Origin: Acytostelium subglobosum LB1
Lineage: Eukaryota; Evosea; Eumycetozoa; Acytosteliales; Acytosteliaceae
Direction of reading: 5' to 3'
Length of the DNA: 64,000 bases
NCBI RefSeq assembly: GCF_000787575.1
Contig: NW_012236517.1
Location: forward strand, 127,272-191,271
In this document: positions 22,282 through 34,565 of the stretch, piece after piece
Numbering within the stretch: position 1 is the stretch's first letter
Layout: each line of letters begins with the position of its first letter
Translations under genes and position numbers: made by a program
Notes under the pieces: generated by a model
Told to the model about the DNA's origin: nothing
Databases searched by the model: none
The model's input: only the letters and a program-made list of their open reading frames with translations

Positions 22282-23874
22282 TCTATCTTATCTTATTTTG
22301 AGGTTATCGAATGTATGTATGTATATGTTTGATTGATTGATTAGAGTTGAAGAGATAAGATATTAATCTAGAGTACAAGTGTTATTCTATATTGATTGAA
22401 TGAGTCAATGGGAATGTTAGTATCATCATTCTTTGTTTGATTGATTGATTGATTGAATGAACAAAGGTGTATTTACACAATGTTGTCGATGTTGATGAAG
22501 TTGTTGTGTGAATGGTCGTCGTCCAAGTTGCGTTGTCGTTGTCGTTGTTGAGATAGTTATTCAAACAACAAGACTTAAAAGTAAGTAAGTAAGTAATATA
22601 CTGTTTTATAATATTATATTAGAACAGATAGTATTACTACTCTAATATTATAATATATGTTGATATATATATGTACACGATTTAATGATGGAGTGGTGAG
22701 CTAAAGTGAGGCTGACAGGTATGATGTTAACGGCACCACCACCAACAATAACAATAACACCAATCCAACGACGACAAAACCAAGATGTAGGAGGTCAATC
22801 CTATCCTGTCATGTAATGTCAGGCAGTCAGTCACCGTCAGGTGAGGTGGTGATCACCAACGATGTCAACAAACACAACAACAACACATCTTCAGCATCAA
22901 AATGGTTAAAAATATCCAAAATGAAGATGTATCGACACAACACACACAACAATAACAACAACCTCCAATCGATAAAGTTAGAAGACAACACACACACTCT
23001 CTCTCTCTTTATCCACTCTCACTCTTTCTCTCTTTATCTCATTCGACCTTTATCATTTGACTTTAACTCATTCCACGCCTTTTTGATTTAATTTAAAGAT
23101 CGTCGTCGTCGTAGTCATTGTTGTTGTTGTTACAATGAAGTATGCGATGAATGAATGATGAATGGTATGTTATGACTTACACAAAGAATTGATATATGAT
23201 GCTGCGTAGCGAGGTTGTTTGGTGGTGATAATAATACAGTGGTATGTGTTGTCGTAATGATATATGATTGATGTAATCTAACTATCGAATGATGTGTCTC
23301 TGTCTATATATCTTTATATCTTTCTTTCTCCAATGACAAGATTTACTAATGTTAATGGACCTTTACCTCTGTGACTGACCATCCAACAACAATTGCGAGT
23401 GTCGCATGCTCGCAGTCATTCAGCCAGTAGACTTCTTGACCTCAACAGTCTAAAAGAAAAAAAATCGATCAGTTCAAAGTTTGTGTGTCAACTGAAACAT
23501 CGACAAGAGTTGTTTGAAAAATTCGTGATGAGATCATGATCAAAATTCGAGCAAGTGTGGGTGTGATTGTTTGCAAAATATCATCATTGTTTTTGGACAT
23601 GGTCGATCATGGGGCGGGCTGGTCCCTTGGACTGACCTCCCTCCTGAAACGTTGGGTACCCAATTATAAATGAACTACCATTATTATACCCATCAACCAA
23701 CACGAGTGTTGTTGTTGCCAGCTTACATCCACACTCAATCACTCTTCCCTCAGATTGTTGTTCGGAAATCGACATCTTTAAATCATTCATTCATTGATTC
23801 ATTGATTGATCATTTATTTATTTATTTATTTAAACATAACATATATATATATATAAATATTATAGTTAATATTG
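22282..23874. other. 1.6-kb intergenic region
   Basis: Divergent region between the GPCR and the acidic protein gene. It has GATTGA tracts, a CT-rich run (22990-23050), a GTCGTCGTCGTCGTAG tract, and a small dyad TGCGAG...CTCGCA (about 23392-23412) near an A8 run. A frame at 22816 opens MSGSQSPSGEVVITNDVNKH but drifts into CT-repeat translation; I do not consider it supported. Confidence 0.4.
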
Positions 23875-24797
23875 ATGCTCAACAATAGAGAGGCTCATAG
23901 TTATGAGCCAACATTACTCATTATATCCTCAGACATTGAAGATGACCTCAATGATCACAAACATAATGATGATGTAGATGACGAAGATGATGATGATGAC
24001 AATGATGAATACTATGATGATGACGACGAAGATGAAGACGATGAAAGCATTGATAGAATGAATACAATGACAATATCAAGCTCTTCAACAAGATCATCAC
24101 CATTGATCTCCCCACTCAAGTTATTGGATCACCATCACATGGATCATCTGTTGGACGACGATCGCTATTGTGACAACCCGCCTCCGTCACCCATTGGCAA
24201 TGTGAACGAGCAACAACATCAACAACAACTGAACAACAGTATGAACAATAACATGAGCAGTATATCGATTGCCGCCAACATCATAGACTTTGAGAACTCA
24301 TTGCGCAAGGTACTCATATCACAACATCGTCTGATGGCCATTCAAAAGATAAACCTCAATCGAAAGCGTCGTGAGCGAAAGCAGATCCTCTACGACACAT
24401 CATCAACTAATTCACCAACAAAGTCACTCGAGGTAAGTCCACCGCCACGTCCACAGCCCCAGCCACGCACGCCAACAGCCACGCTAACTCTCTCGCCACC
24501 CACCCCACTCAATCAATCTGGAATCATACCATTCATTCAAATTAGGATGGCTTGAAGCACATGTCAATCGAGAAGAAGCGTATACCTTATAAGACGACAA
24601 ATTCATCAAGACATAGGAATACGTCGTCCTCATCGATATCATCAATGTCTTCATCGGCTTCTTCATCGCCATCGACCTCACTCTCATCACTTTCAACTTC
24701 CACATCCCCTTTGCCACCATCGCCACTCTCAATCGGCAGGAAATGGATGTACAGAAGATGTGCAGCAGCAACGCCAACCATTAGCAGTGGCAGTTGA
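23875..24797 (+). CDS. Unknown acidic, low-complexity protein
   Basis: Two exons (23875-24432 and 24546-24797) give 269 residues. An Asp/Glu block occupies about 22-60, followed by Ser/His/Gln/Asn segments. One folded-looking helix (about 137-170: NIIDFENSLRKVLISQHRLMA, then IQKINLNRKRRERKQIL) carries a basic cluster that could be a nuclear signal. After the splice the chain is basic, then Ser-rich. I do not recognise it. The intron (GTAAGT...AAATTAG) contains the variant dyad GGAATCATACCA, supporting the splice. A nuclear regulatory protein is possible but unproven. Confidence 0.6.
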
Positions 24798-25136
24798 CAC
24801 ATCACATGCACATTACCATACATTCAATCATACATTAGATATACTAAGGTTGATGATGATGGATGTAAACACAGCCATCATGATAGACCAACTCTCCAAC
24901 TCCCCACCCCATACCCATGTACATCAACCAACCAATCAACCAACCTCAGCAACTGCGACGACAACAACAACACTACCACCAACTACCACCACCACTATTG
25001 GAAGCATTTGGGAGGCCCAGGTGTCACTCGGACACTTGGCAATCAATCAATAACTCTCTCCTGAGCATCCTTTATGTACAAAGATTGTAATAAAGAGGAC
25101 ATGTTGGCACAACCTGGTGAATGGCTTCCCACTCAC
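24798..25136. other. Convergent 3' intergenic region
   Basis: Shared 3' flank of the acidic-protein gene (plus) and MCM9 (minus). AATAAA at 25089-25094 on the plus strand is a likely poly(A) signal for the acidic-protein gene. There are ACAACAACA tracts but no gene. Confidence 0.45.
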
Positions 25137-28100
25137 CTAGACTTGTGACATGTCCAATCCATCCAGATCCTCATCCTCTGCTGCTGGCTTTGTAGCTCCT
25201 TGCTGACTCGTTGTTATACTATCACTTGTTGTTGTATAACTAATATTGCTGAAAAGGTATGATATGTTGTTGCTGCCAGTGTTGTTTCCAGACTTGCCAG
25301 TATTGTTGTTGCCAGTATTGTTGTTGCCAGTGATATCATCAGATTTACTTTGTTGGCTGGATTGACGCACTACAGCGTAGTCCACATCGCCTTCTCCCCA
25401 GTCCACGTCCATGGACGACTGGTGCTCTTGTATCTCTCGCAACAAATCATTGATGCCACTCTGTGATACTGGTGCTTGGCTGGATTGTGATTGGTGTAGT
25501 CTGCTGAACTGTTGTGGTTGAGGTGTTGGTTTTTGTTGTACTGGTGTAGTTTGTTGTTGTTGCTGTTGTTGTGTCTTTGGTGGAGCCATGAATGTGCTTG
25601 GTTGTGATGGTTCCAGTTCATTGTCCTCAAACTCCAGGTTTTCAAGGTCTGAAGTGTCCTCAACAATGACTGTTGGTGTCTTTTGTTGTGGCGGTGATCG
25701 TTGTTGTTGTTGTTGTTGTTGTTGTTGTGGAGGTGATCTTTGTGGTGGCGGGGATTGAGGTTGTACCTTCTTCTGTTGTTGTGGTGGTGGAGGAGGTTGC
25801 ATTGGTTGCTTGACTTGAGCATTTGTGTCGTTGTTGTTGTCATTTCCCAGGACTGGTGATACTGCTGTTTGTTTGCCCTTCTTGCCACCACTTCCATTGG
25901 AACCCTTCTGACTGCTTGCAATGTCCAGATTGAATGAGATATCATGTTCCTTCTCTTTCTCTTGTTGTTGTTCTTCTTCATGTACATGATGATCCTCTTC
26001 ATCTTGATCAAAATGTCCATTATGATCCTCATGTTGTTGGACATCAACATCCTGATCCACTGGCACTTCTATTTCTTCTTCTTCTTGATCATATTGAGTG
26101 TCTTGTGCCCAGCTTGGTAGTGGACCATCTTCATCAACCTCTTCATACTCCTCTTCGTCTTCTTCGCCATTGTAACCATCATCATCACTCTCTTCAAGAT
26201 CATCGAGGTTGGTGTTGACCCACGATGAGTTGACGCGATGCGGCTGCTCTCTGGGTTTGGTCTTCTTCCTCTTGGATGGCTTGTAGCTGATGTTGGTCAG
26301 ACCCAGTGCAACCTTGATCGTTCTCTCTATCATTCTATAGTCCAGCTCAGGGTCCTCTGGGAAGATGGACGTCTGCGCATTCAGGCCCGACAGGATGCAC
26401 GATGACTCTGCCGAGCACTCGACCATGTAGATGGCCATAATGGCATCCTGTATCTCCACGATATTCCTAAACATGAGTCTGGCATGTGCCTGCGACAGAC
26501 GAATGAGCGACTCCATCAGTCTGGTCGTGATCCTCGCTTCATTACGCTGATTGCCACCCGTCCTCTGCTTGGAGAAGTAGGCGTCTAGCAGCAGACGGCT
26601 CTCAGGGGACAGCGTTGGACGGAACGTCGACTTGATGTAGTAGAGGTAGTTCTGCAGATTCTCAATGTTCCACATCGAGCCTTCCTCAATGTCGGTGGTG
26701 GGCACGCGAACATTTTGTCCACGACGCAGGATGAACTCCGAGATGAGCGTGTCCCACGCCGGGATCTGGTCGTCCGTGATGATCAGGATGATGTCAAACC
26801 TAGACAACAGCGGACTGGCCAGGTTGGTGTTTATCATGAGGCTCTGTGACTCGTCGTACTTGCCCTTGGCGTTGGTGGCCGCTATGATCGATGTGCGTGT
26901 GTGCAGACTGGTGACAATGCCACCCTTGGCGATGGAGATGGTCTGCTGCTCCATGGACTCGTGGATAGTGGCGCGATCATTCTCACAGATGCCGCTGAAC
27001 TCGTCGATGCAGCACACGCCGCCGTCGGCCAGGACCAGCGCACCCGCCTCCAGCATCCACTCGCCACCCTGCTCCTTGACCACGGCGGCGGTCAGACCGG
27101 CGCTGGTCGTGCCGATGCCAGTCGTCAGGACGGATCGGCACGCAACCTTGGCGGCGAACTTGAGGAACTGACTCTTGCCCGTGCCGGGCTCTCCCACCAG
27201 CAGCATGTGGCACTCTCCTCTGCGCTTGATGCCACTCTCTTTGTCGTTGATCTCCACGCCGCCCACCAAGATCATCATGGTGGCCAGCTTGACGACAAAC
27301 ATGCCATAGACTCCTGGACAGATTGTCTTAAGAATCTTGTTCCTGCCCAGAAGTGGCTGTGACTCGTGCTCGATCCAAAAGTCCTCAAAGCTGCGTCGTA
27401 GTTCGTCAGTCATGCCGGCGCCAAAGCGTTGTTCATTCATGATCCTGATGTGATTGCCTAGCAGGACGATCTCGACATCGCATCGCTCGTCCTGTTTGAG
27501 TGCCTCCCAGCGTCTGATCACTGTGCCACTGACCACAATATCGTCGCCTGCTTGACAGCTGTCGACCAAGTCCTCCTGAACAATGACAATGATTGATCTT
27601 GGTATTGATCCAGCTCCAATCTGATGAATGTTCTCCTGAACCTTGATCTCCTGATAGTCACAATGTTCACCAATCTGATCCACTGGTTTGAAGTATTGAT
27701 GTTCACAGTACTTTGGGTTTGGACATCTCTTTGGCAAGTTGAATTGATTCTTTAGTTCATGATCAATGTTTACCTCTTTGATTGATTGAGCGTGAGTATG
27801 TCATTGATGTATGAGAGGACATAGACAAAGAGGTACATACGGAATTGATGCTTGCACTTGGAGCACAAGAAGAACTTGGTACGTTCGATGACTTTGGGTG
27901 GACCGGTTCGGATGACTGTACCTCGGAACTCGACAAAGAGACCATAGTCAGAGGAGCGCGGGAGGAATGTTCTCCTGTTCTCTCGGACCATTGGAAGGTC
28001 ACTGACTCGAACTCTACATCTAGGCTTGATGGTCAACATCGAAGGTGTTATATTGCTGTATGAACTCTGTTGTGAGATACTCTGTGCAAGATCATCATCA

Positions 28101-28536
28101 CCACCGCCACCGTGTGCTTGGCTGCTTCTATGACCATTATCACGTCTTCTTCCATTGCTATTGTTGCTGACTCTGTTGGTACTATCACTTCTATCACCAC
28201 CATTGATATAGAACTCTCTAACTCTACTCTGTGCCTCTAACAATGATTCGTGAAACAGAGGCAACAACTTGCGTGGTTGAGCTATGAACAATGGTCCAAA
28301 GTTGACATCACCTTCCAATATGATGGGGAATCTAAAGTTGATGAGTTAGATCATTCAATCAGTCAGTCTGACATTGAATGTACTACATACTCAACATGTA
28401 ATGAATGATATAATGAAGCATCCTTGTGCAATAGTATTGCCTCTATCTGATTGACATAATGTGCTAGAAGTAACTTTGTGAAGAAGTCCAAGTATTCTTC
28501 TCGAGTGAAGTTCTCATAGTCATATATAGTGAACAT
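25137..28536 (-). CDS. mcm9: MCM9 helicase
   Basis: Exons 28391-28536, 27841-28331 and 25137-27775 give 1091 residues. The N-terminal MCM domain contains VEFPIILEGDVNFG, an OB-type segment (GLFVEFRGTVIRTGPPKVIE) and a zinc-binding CSKCKH...CPNPKYC pair. The AAA+ core has Walker A GEPGTGKS at 407-414, Walker B with IDEF near 470, and arginine finger SRFD at 537-540. Blocks such as DYQEIKVQENIHQIGAGSIP, QDERCDVEIVLLGNHI and TTRLMESLIRLSQAHARLMF match MCM9 rather than MCM2-8. MCM9 works with MCM8 in homologous-recombination repair. The C-terminal 370 residues are acidic, then Gln/Pro-rich, ending DLDGLDMSQV, like the long tail of animal MCM9. The start at 28536 is the first ATG before the conserved region; an upstream start is possible. 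Confidence 0.92.
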
Positions 28537-29018
28537 GTGCACTAGTCTATAGTCATGCGTATATGTATGAGCATGTGTGTGTATGTATTGTAAGAATGAA
28601 CGAATCGGGTCCAATGTGTCAAGATGTCTCTTCGTCTTGACCACAACTTCAAACTTCTCGGAAACAAACAATTGGCATCCATGTGTGTTTCCGTGCCGCA
28701 ACAACAATCTAACTTCACAAACATGTGAGCAAGGATAATACATGTAGTACCTCAATCACTTCAAAGGTAATCAACTTCATCTTTGCTTTAATGTTAATAT
28801 ATTGTGTAGATATCCAAGACATAACATACAAGTTTGAATCAATGAATGATTGAATGATGGAGTAGCCATTCATTCATCATTGGTGCGGCCATTGAGTATA
28901 TATACCGACCAAGTCCAAACACACAAGGTATACATTCATACTCCTATCGAACCTACCTTACTATACTATAATATCAAACTAACTAACTAACTAACTAACT
29001 AACTATCATCGTTTCATT
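28537..29018. promoter_or_regulatory. Divergent promoter region with TATA box
   Basis: Between MCM9 and the surface-protein gene. A TATATATA element at 28897-28904 lies 115 bp upstream of the plus-strand ATG. An AACT direct repeat (about 28978-29003) directly precedes that ATG and is probably 5' UTR. CA/TG microsatellite sequence is near 28565. Confidence 0.45.
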
Positions 29019-30159
29019 ATGTTTAACTATAACTCATTATCATCACTAATTGTGGTATTTGTATCTTTGTTGTTGTTGACCAGCGTTGATGTTGGTAATG
29101 GTCAATACCTTGTGTCTTCGTATTATGTCCGTGCTGGCTGCATGGGTCCTCCAACATCTACATTGTGGAAGCAACTCAACAGATGTAAATCAAACACCAT
29201 CAGTGTCCTAAGCTCCTCCACTGCACTCCAGACCACAGCCGCCTCTACCACAACGCCATCCCTCGTCAGCAGTCTTGTGACCACTCAGTCCAACACCAAT
29301 CCAATCCCCAGTCTGGTCACCTCATCTTCCAAGTCCACCACTGGTGTCGCCTCCCTGTTGACCAACAATGCTCTGCCCAATGGACTGCCAACACTGCCCA
29401 AGATCACGGCCTCTGCTCAGACCGACCCACCCGTGAGCATCCCAGTCGTTGTCAACATGTACTGTGTCGATCCAACATGTGGAATGGCCACCTGTATGCA
29501 GGCCAGCACCATCGTCATCACTGGCCAATGTGTCCCCAACACCGCCACCCCAGGCCAATTCGTCCGATACTCCATCGCCAACGTCCAGATGCCCAACATG
29601 ACCCGAGACAGTCCAACAGGTACCTGCTATGCCCAGACCTACCAAACGTATGTATCACCTTGGAATCATCCCAGCCAACATCATACTAACTCAACAAACA
29701 ACTCACTCACTTAGCGTGTGCAATGTACCTCCATTCATCGCGACTCAGGACGCCAACAATGTCCCCAATATTGGATACAAGGTCAACTGCACAAGGACCA
29801 CCTACAACTATTATCAATGCATGGATGTTGAGTGCACTGATACGACATTGGTATACAACAAGACTATTGGCAAGTGCGCACCTACCAACCCCAATCAGAC
29901 CCCAGGCTCAGGTACCGGACTCAGCAGTGAGTGGAACAACTATGCGTCCTTCTTCCCACCCCCTCCAACACCAGCACCAGGCGCCTCCTCCAGTACCACC
30001 ACCACAACCAGTGGAGGCAGCAGTCCAACCCTACACTCGAACCCACCCGTCGAGGGTGACACTGGTGGCGCCTCCTCCTCAACATCGGTCCATCTTCTCG
30101 GTTTGGTGCTCTGCATGTCCAACGCTCTAATGATGATGCTCGCATTCTATTGTTTATGA
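29019..30159 (+). CDS. GPI-anchored-type surface protein, unknown
   Basis: Two exons (29019-29647 and 29715-30159) give 357 residues. Residues 1-28 are a signal peptide (LSSLIVVFVSLLLLTSVDV, then GNGQ). The ectodomain starts with a Cys-containing segment (YYVRAGCMGPP), a Thr/Ser-rich stalk (about 65-135), and a cysteine-rich domain (YCVDPTCGMATCMQ...CVPN...CYAQTYQTVCNVPPF...VNCTRTTYNYYQCMDVECTD...GKCAP). A Pro/Ser/Thr stretch and a hydrophobic C-terminus (VHLLGLVLCMSNALMMMLAF) follow, as in GPI-anchor signals. No family was recognised. The intron has the dyad variant GGAATCATCCCA and a TACTAAC branch-like site, which supports the join inside the Cys-rich domain. Confidence 0.8.
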
Positions 30160-30660
30160 GCGGTCAATCGATTGACTTGATTGATTGATTGATGGGAGTG
30201 GAGTTGAGTGGAATGTCCGGAACATGGCCCATCGATGGCAGTCAGGACCCTTCGCCTCATCGATGAGGTCACGCACCTGACTTTTGAAGAAAGATAAATG
30301 TATTTATTTCTATTTATGTTTATTATTATTTCATTGTTTGTGTATGGTTGTCGTAACGACATTGAATGCAAAACTGTCAAAAACATCACAGTTTTGATCA
30401 ATCGTCTCCATATTGATCGATGTGCGAACCCCAGGGCATCTTGCAAACATCCATCACAAACCCCTTCCCCAACCTTCACACACTCACATGAATATTCTCT
30501 TCCCCAAGCTCACACTGCCACTCATTCATTCTCATTCATTCATTCCTAATACAATCACTTAGATATATACTATAATTAAAATTATAATATATATATAACT
30601 CATATACAACTACAACAACTATAACATAAATATATAACAACAATCAAACAAAGTAAAGAC
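30160..30660. other. Intergenic region with short dyads
   Basis: Contains CCATCGATGG (30229-30238), CCTCATCGATGAGG (30255-30268) and a 9-bp-stem hairpin CAAAACTGT/ACAGTTTTG (30369-30377 and 30388-30396, 10-nt loop). The last 130 bp before the RING gene are AT-rich. No coding frame is supported. Confidence 0.45.
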
Positions 30661-31581
30661 ATGTATCCATCAACATATTCAATGATTGCCAATAATGGAG
30701 GAAGTGGAGGTTCTGGAATGAGTGGACTTGGTGTGGGATCAAATGGCGGTAACAATCAGCCAACTGTTTATAATTCATTGGGTCAGCCAATGGGCACGTC
30801 AAACAACTCATCTGCAACAGCCAACACTCAATTGGCCATCAATCAAGAGGCACACATGATGCAACACTCCTATCAGAGCCAGCAGGCGGGCTTGTCCAGC
30901 CAGCAGATGTCCATGCACAACGACACCCTTCAGCAACAGATGTCGCAGCAGCTCCTCGAGTTGGAGTTGCAGCAGGCCATCCAGTTCGAGCAACTCTGCG
31001 GCGGCACTGGCAACGCTGGTTTGAGTGGCATTGGCACCTACAACATCGTGCCAATGAGCGGCATGAGCAGCATGGGTGGATTGGGCAGCATGAGTGGCAT
31101 GAGCAACTTTGGCTCCATGGGATGCGCAAGTGGCATGAACGCGATGAATGCCATGAACAACGCTCAGCACATCCCCCTCAACGTGTCCCCGTATACCCCT
31201 CATCCAACCAACTGTCCCCAGACCCAGCTCCAGCAACAGCAACAGCAACAGCAACAACAACAAGAGCAACATGATCAACACAAGAAGCAAGCAAGCAACT
31301 TGGTGGATGTAAGTGAGTTGTCCATTCCAGACGGCGCCGGCACCAGCGCCAACGGCACACAGGATGTCGCCGAGCTAAGCAAGCAACTCAATCTGACCAA
31401 GAAGCAGTTGGAGGACGAGCGCGAGTCTGCCATCTGCTCGATCTGCGTCGACAGGAAGAAGAACACCGGTCTGGACTGCGGCCACATCTTTTGCAATGAG
31501 TGTGTGTCGTGGTTGGGCGGTCGCCACCTCTGCCCAATCTGTCGCCAGGAGTACAAGAACCCAATCAGACTGCACTTCTAA
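30661..31581 (+). CDS. RING-finger E3 ubiquitin ligase candidate
   Basis: A single exon of 306 residues. Residues 1-200 are low complexity: Gly/Ser, Gln and Met-rich (repeats of SGMSSMGGLGSMSGMS) and a Gln run. A short coiled coil (ELSKQLNLTKKQLEDERES, about 238-257) leads into a C-terminal C3HC4 RING (CSICVDRKKNTGLDCGHIFC...CVSWLGGRHLCPICRQ), ending seven residues later at IRLHF. The arrangement resembles small RING proteins whose finger sits at the extreme C-terminus, such as the copine-linked RGLG type, but no copine domain is present. It presumably recruits an E2 enzyme; the substrate is unknown. Confidence 0.85.
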   Translation: MYPSTYSMIANNGGSGGSGMSGLGVGSNGGNNQPTVYNSLGQPMGTSNNSSATANTQLAINQEAHMMQHSYQSQQAGLSSQQMSMHNDTLQQQMSQQLLELELQQAIQFEQLCGGTGNAGLSGIGTYNIVPMSGMSSMGGLGSMSGMSNFGSMGCASGMNAMNAMNNAQHIPLNVSPYTPHPTNCPQTQLQQQQQQQQQQQEQHDQHKKQASNLVDVSELSIPDGAGTSANGTQDVAELSKQLNLTKKQLEDERESAICSICVDRKKNTGLDCGHIFCNECVSWLGGRHLCPICRQEYKNPIRLHF

Positions 31582-31719
31582 GTGCGATCCAAGCCCTATC
31601 CCGCCGTGGTGGCTTACCTTTACCTTAGACTCGTCGCTGACATCGCATGCGCCTGTCGTTATATTTCGTTGTCGAACTAATCTCAATACCCCTCCTTGCC
31701 TGCTTGTGTAACATTGTGT

Positions 31720-31725
31720 AATAAA
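31720..31725 (+). terminator. Poly(A) signal AATAAA, RING gene
   Basis: AATAAA about 140 bp downstream of the RING-gene stop. Beyond it lies a CCCTCG/CCCTAACCC-like C-rich repeat (about 31780-31815) and then an AT-rich stretch before the first ankyrin-like gene. Confidence 0.5.
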
Positions 31726-31982
31726 CGCCCTTCCGATGTAAGGGACTCGACTTGTCGTCGGGTGTCCTTCCCTTTCAAACCCCTCGACCCTAACCCTCGC
31801 CCTTGCCCTCGCCCTCGACTCCAAGTTCTTTCCAAAGTTTACCCAGTTGTTTCCATGCCTTGTAATAATGAGGACGACAACAAAGAGTATCAACAGCTTG
31901 AGCAGCAGCAGTAATATTATCATTAGTTAGTTAGTTAAGAATATAATTACATCAACGGAGAAGTCTCGATACATTGTCATTG

Positions 31983-34439
31983 ATGGATATATTGTTTCAC
32001 AATGTACTAAGGTCTGTTGTGATCAGATCAGTGTTGTTCTCATCAGTTGGGGAGGTACATCGAAGGATGGGATTAAGATCAAGGCGTGAATGTGATATCC
32101 TCAGTCTGTTGGATGCTGTTCGATTCGGTCGTACAGAGTTGTTCATTCATCACTTTGATAGGATGTATATCCTTGACGAGGACAACAGAGCAAGACTACA
32201 TGATGACCTCAACAACAAAGTCAATTACTTTATGTCCTGCGAACCATCAGACAGGTACGACCTCATTCAATCAATGAATGTGCGAATGAATGAATGAATG
32301 ATTGACTTGTTCCACTAACTCCATGGAATCATTCCAACATTCATTTATTATATTAGTTTGTTGTTCACTATTCGCCACGCATTCATTACAGCATTACACA
32401 AGAACAATCACAAGCTTGTAGTTTACATCATTGATCAGGTTAAGATTGTCATGGATGATGGTGGAGCAACAACATCCGAACTCGATATGACTTCCCAAAC
32501 AGTGGCAAAGTATCTCGTGTTGCGATTGGACGATGATTACACGATCAATCTCGATCGAAAGATGATTGATACCCTGATGCTTTATCCATGGATATCCCAT
32601 TGGTTCGCTGAGGGCTTGGTATTGGCTATGGCCAAATCATCGTTACTCATACATAACGACGTGCGTCTGTTCAAGAGGTTGACCGAGCGATTCAAGAACT
32701 TCATTGCACAGATGGTCTATGATGATAGCATCGTGGGGCTGTTTAAACACAACATGTCATCGGATGATATCATTGAGCTGGTCACGTGGCACCAGGAGAC
32801 AGGTTGGGAAACGAATAATGTTGGTCTTCTCATCTTTGGACATGCCATGGAGTACAAACGATTTGATGTGGCACTTCGAATGTTGACAGAGATGGATGCC
32901 CGCACTGTCCCCAGGGTGACGGAGTATCACAAGGCATTGGCAATGTATGCCAACACCGAGCTGCTCTCGGTCATCAACTACAATTTGCCTGACACTGGCA
33001 GGGTTGATAACATACTCAATCATACAAGCTGTGAGGGCAACATCGACTTCCTCAAGCATGTACACCAGCAGCTACATGATAAGGTTGCGGGCCTCACTGA
33101 GCACTGCCATCCTGTGTTGGATAATGAGTTGATCATGAATATCAAGCACCATGATCACGCACTCTATGTGTTGGACAACCTAAGTCAGTTACTTCAACAA
33201 CAATCTATAGCACTGCGCGATCCGCTTCTCAGCAAATGGTTGGTCCAGGGCATCGACGCGAATTCAGACTCTACAAGGCAACTTGTCGACACACTGTTGG
33301 CCAACACGGACTTGGTCAATTGTCAATTCTACTTGTCACTCTACTCGAGTGCCGTCGATCTGCAGCGAGTTGATATGATTGAACTCGTCAAATGCATCAT
33401 GTCTCATGACAACTCTATTCATTTCTCAAAGAACAACATTGATGGGTTGCTATGTAGTGCAATCTCGAGAGGATTTGTCGAGGGCATCGTCCTGATTATT
33501 GGCGCCTATCCATCCAATCATGTATTCACTGTCGAGCATGATCATTTCCTTCAGGCCGATTTGGCCACACAACAGACACTGCTCACATTGATCAAGCCTG
33601 GACAACTTCTCTTTACCAAAAGTTTGAGAAAACATTATACATGCCAACAATGGATGACGATCGATATCCTGCGATTGATCCATCGCCATGGACATGGCAA
33701 ACCATTGGACATGCTTCTTAACGCGGCAATGCTGGGCGCATTGGATATCTTGAAAGATGTATTCACAATGAATGCAGCCAACTGTGTAAGCTTAAAAATT
33801 ATTGGTTTTGTGTGCCAAGGTAGTGGAGATGTGGACGTCATTCGATATCTCATGGAGAAGGGCATCCCCATATTCGACATTGGGGTGGCACTGGGTCACG
33901 CCTTTACATCTGGCAACCTACACACTGTCGACTATCTCTTGTCGCTACCTGATCATATTGCCCGTGGTGGTGAACCTGGCTATCTAATTCGCGATGATGT
34001 CTTTGAAGTGATGGAGAATCGAGAAGGCATTGATCCAACTCTGTTCACATTCATGTTGGATCATTTGGAGCTCCAAGTTAGGCAGGATCAATCATTCATT
34101 ATAGATTTGTTATCAATGGCTGGCTTCCAATTCCACATGTACCATGCTGTATTGGAAATGTTGGCGAAGGATCAGCACCAGCAACAACAACATCATCAAG
34201 TCGCGCCATTCATCTCAGCGCCTCCACTGAACAGAGCTAAACTATATACAAAAAAACCAAATGATATTGATCAATATCAAATGATCAACTCTGTCGTGCA
34301 ACTGTTTCGACCACCACCTCATGGCGACGTTGGTGTTGTAGCCAACCCATTCATCATACCATGCACTGATGACTATTACCAAACATACCAAAAAATGATC
34401 ATTGATGCTGGAAGATTCCCAATTGATGGATGTAAGTGA
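31983..34439 (+). CDS. Ankyrin-like repeat protein, cluster member 1
   Basis: Two exons (31983-32254, 32357-34439; phase-2 intron) give 784 residues. The start MDILFHNVLRSVVIRS is confirmed by the identical start of cluster member 4. Exon 1 encodes the conserved N-terminus (FSSVGEVHRRMGLRSRRECD, then ILSLLDAVRFGRTELFIHHF). The body has divergent ankyrin-type helix pairs, for example LNAAMLGALDILKDVF, GDVDVIRYLMEKG and AFTSGNLHTVDYLLSLP, and ends FIIPCTDDYYQTYQKMIIDA and GRFPIDGCK. No transmembrane or catalytic motif is visible. Dictyostelids carry large families of such proteins of unknown function. The intron carries the GGAATCATTCCA dyad. Confidence 0.8.
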
Positions 34440-34565
34440 GTGTAATTGAGCAAGTCATCAGTTTTTAGGGAGTGGGTCGGAGGCCTCAAGCCTCCATCAG
34501 GCAATCAATCACTTTTGGAATCTTTCCAAACAAATAAATTAATACATAAATATCTAAACCAAACA

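Noticed and set aside
22816-23091. 91-residue frame in the GPCR/acidic-protein intergene
   Set aside because: The first 40 residues look plausible, but the rest translates a CT-rich repeat; no splice signals or conservation can be shown.
23584-23790. 68-residue minus-strand frame near the acidic-protein gene
   Set aside because: Isolated, short and without flanking signals; composition alone does not support it.
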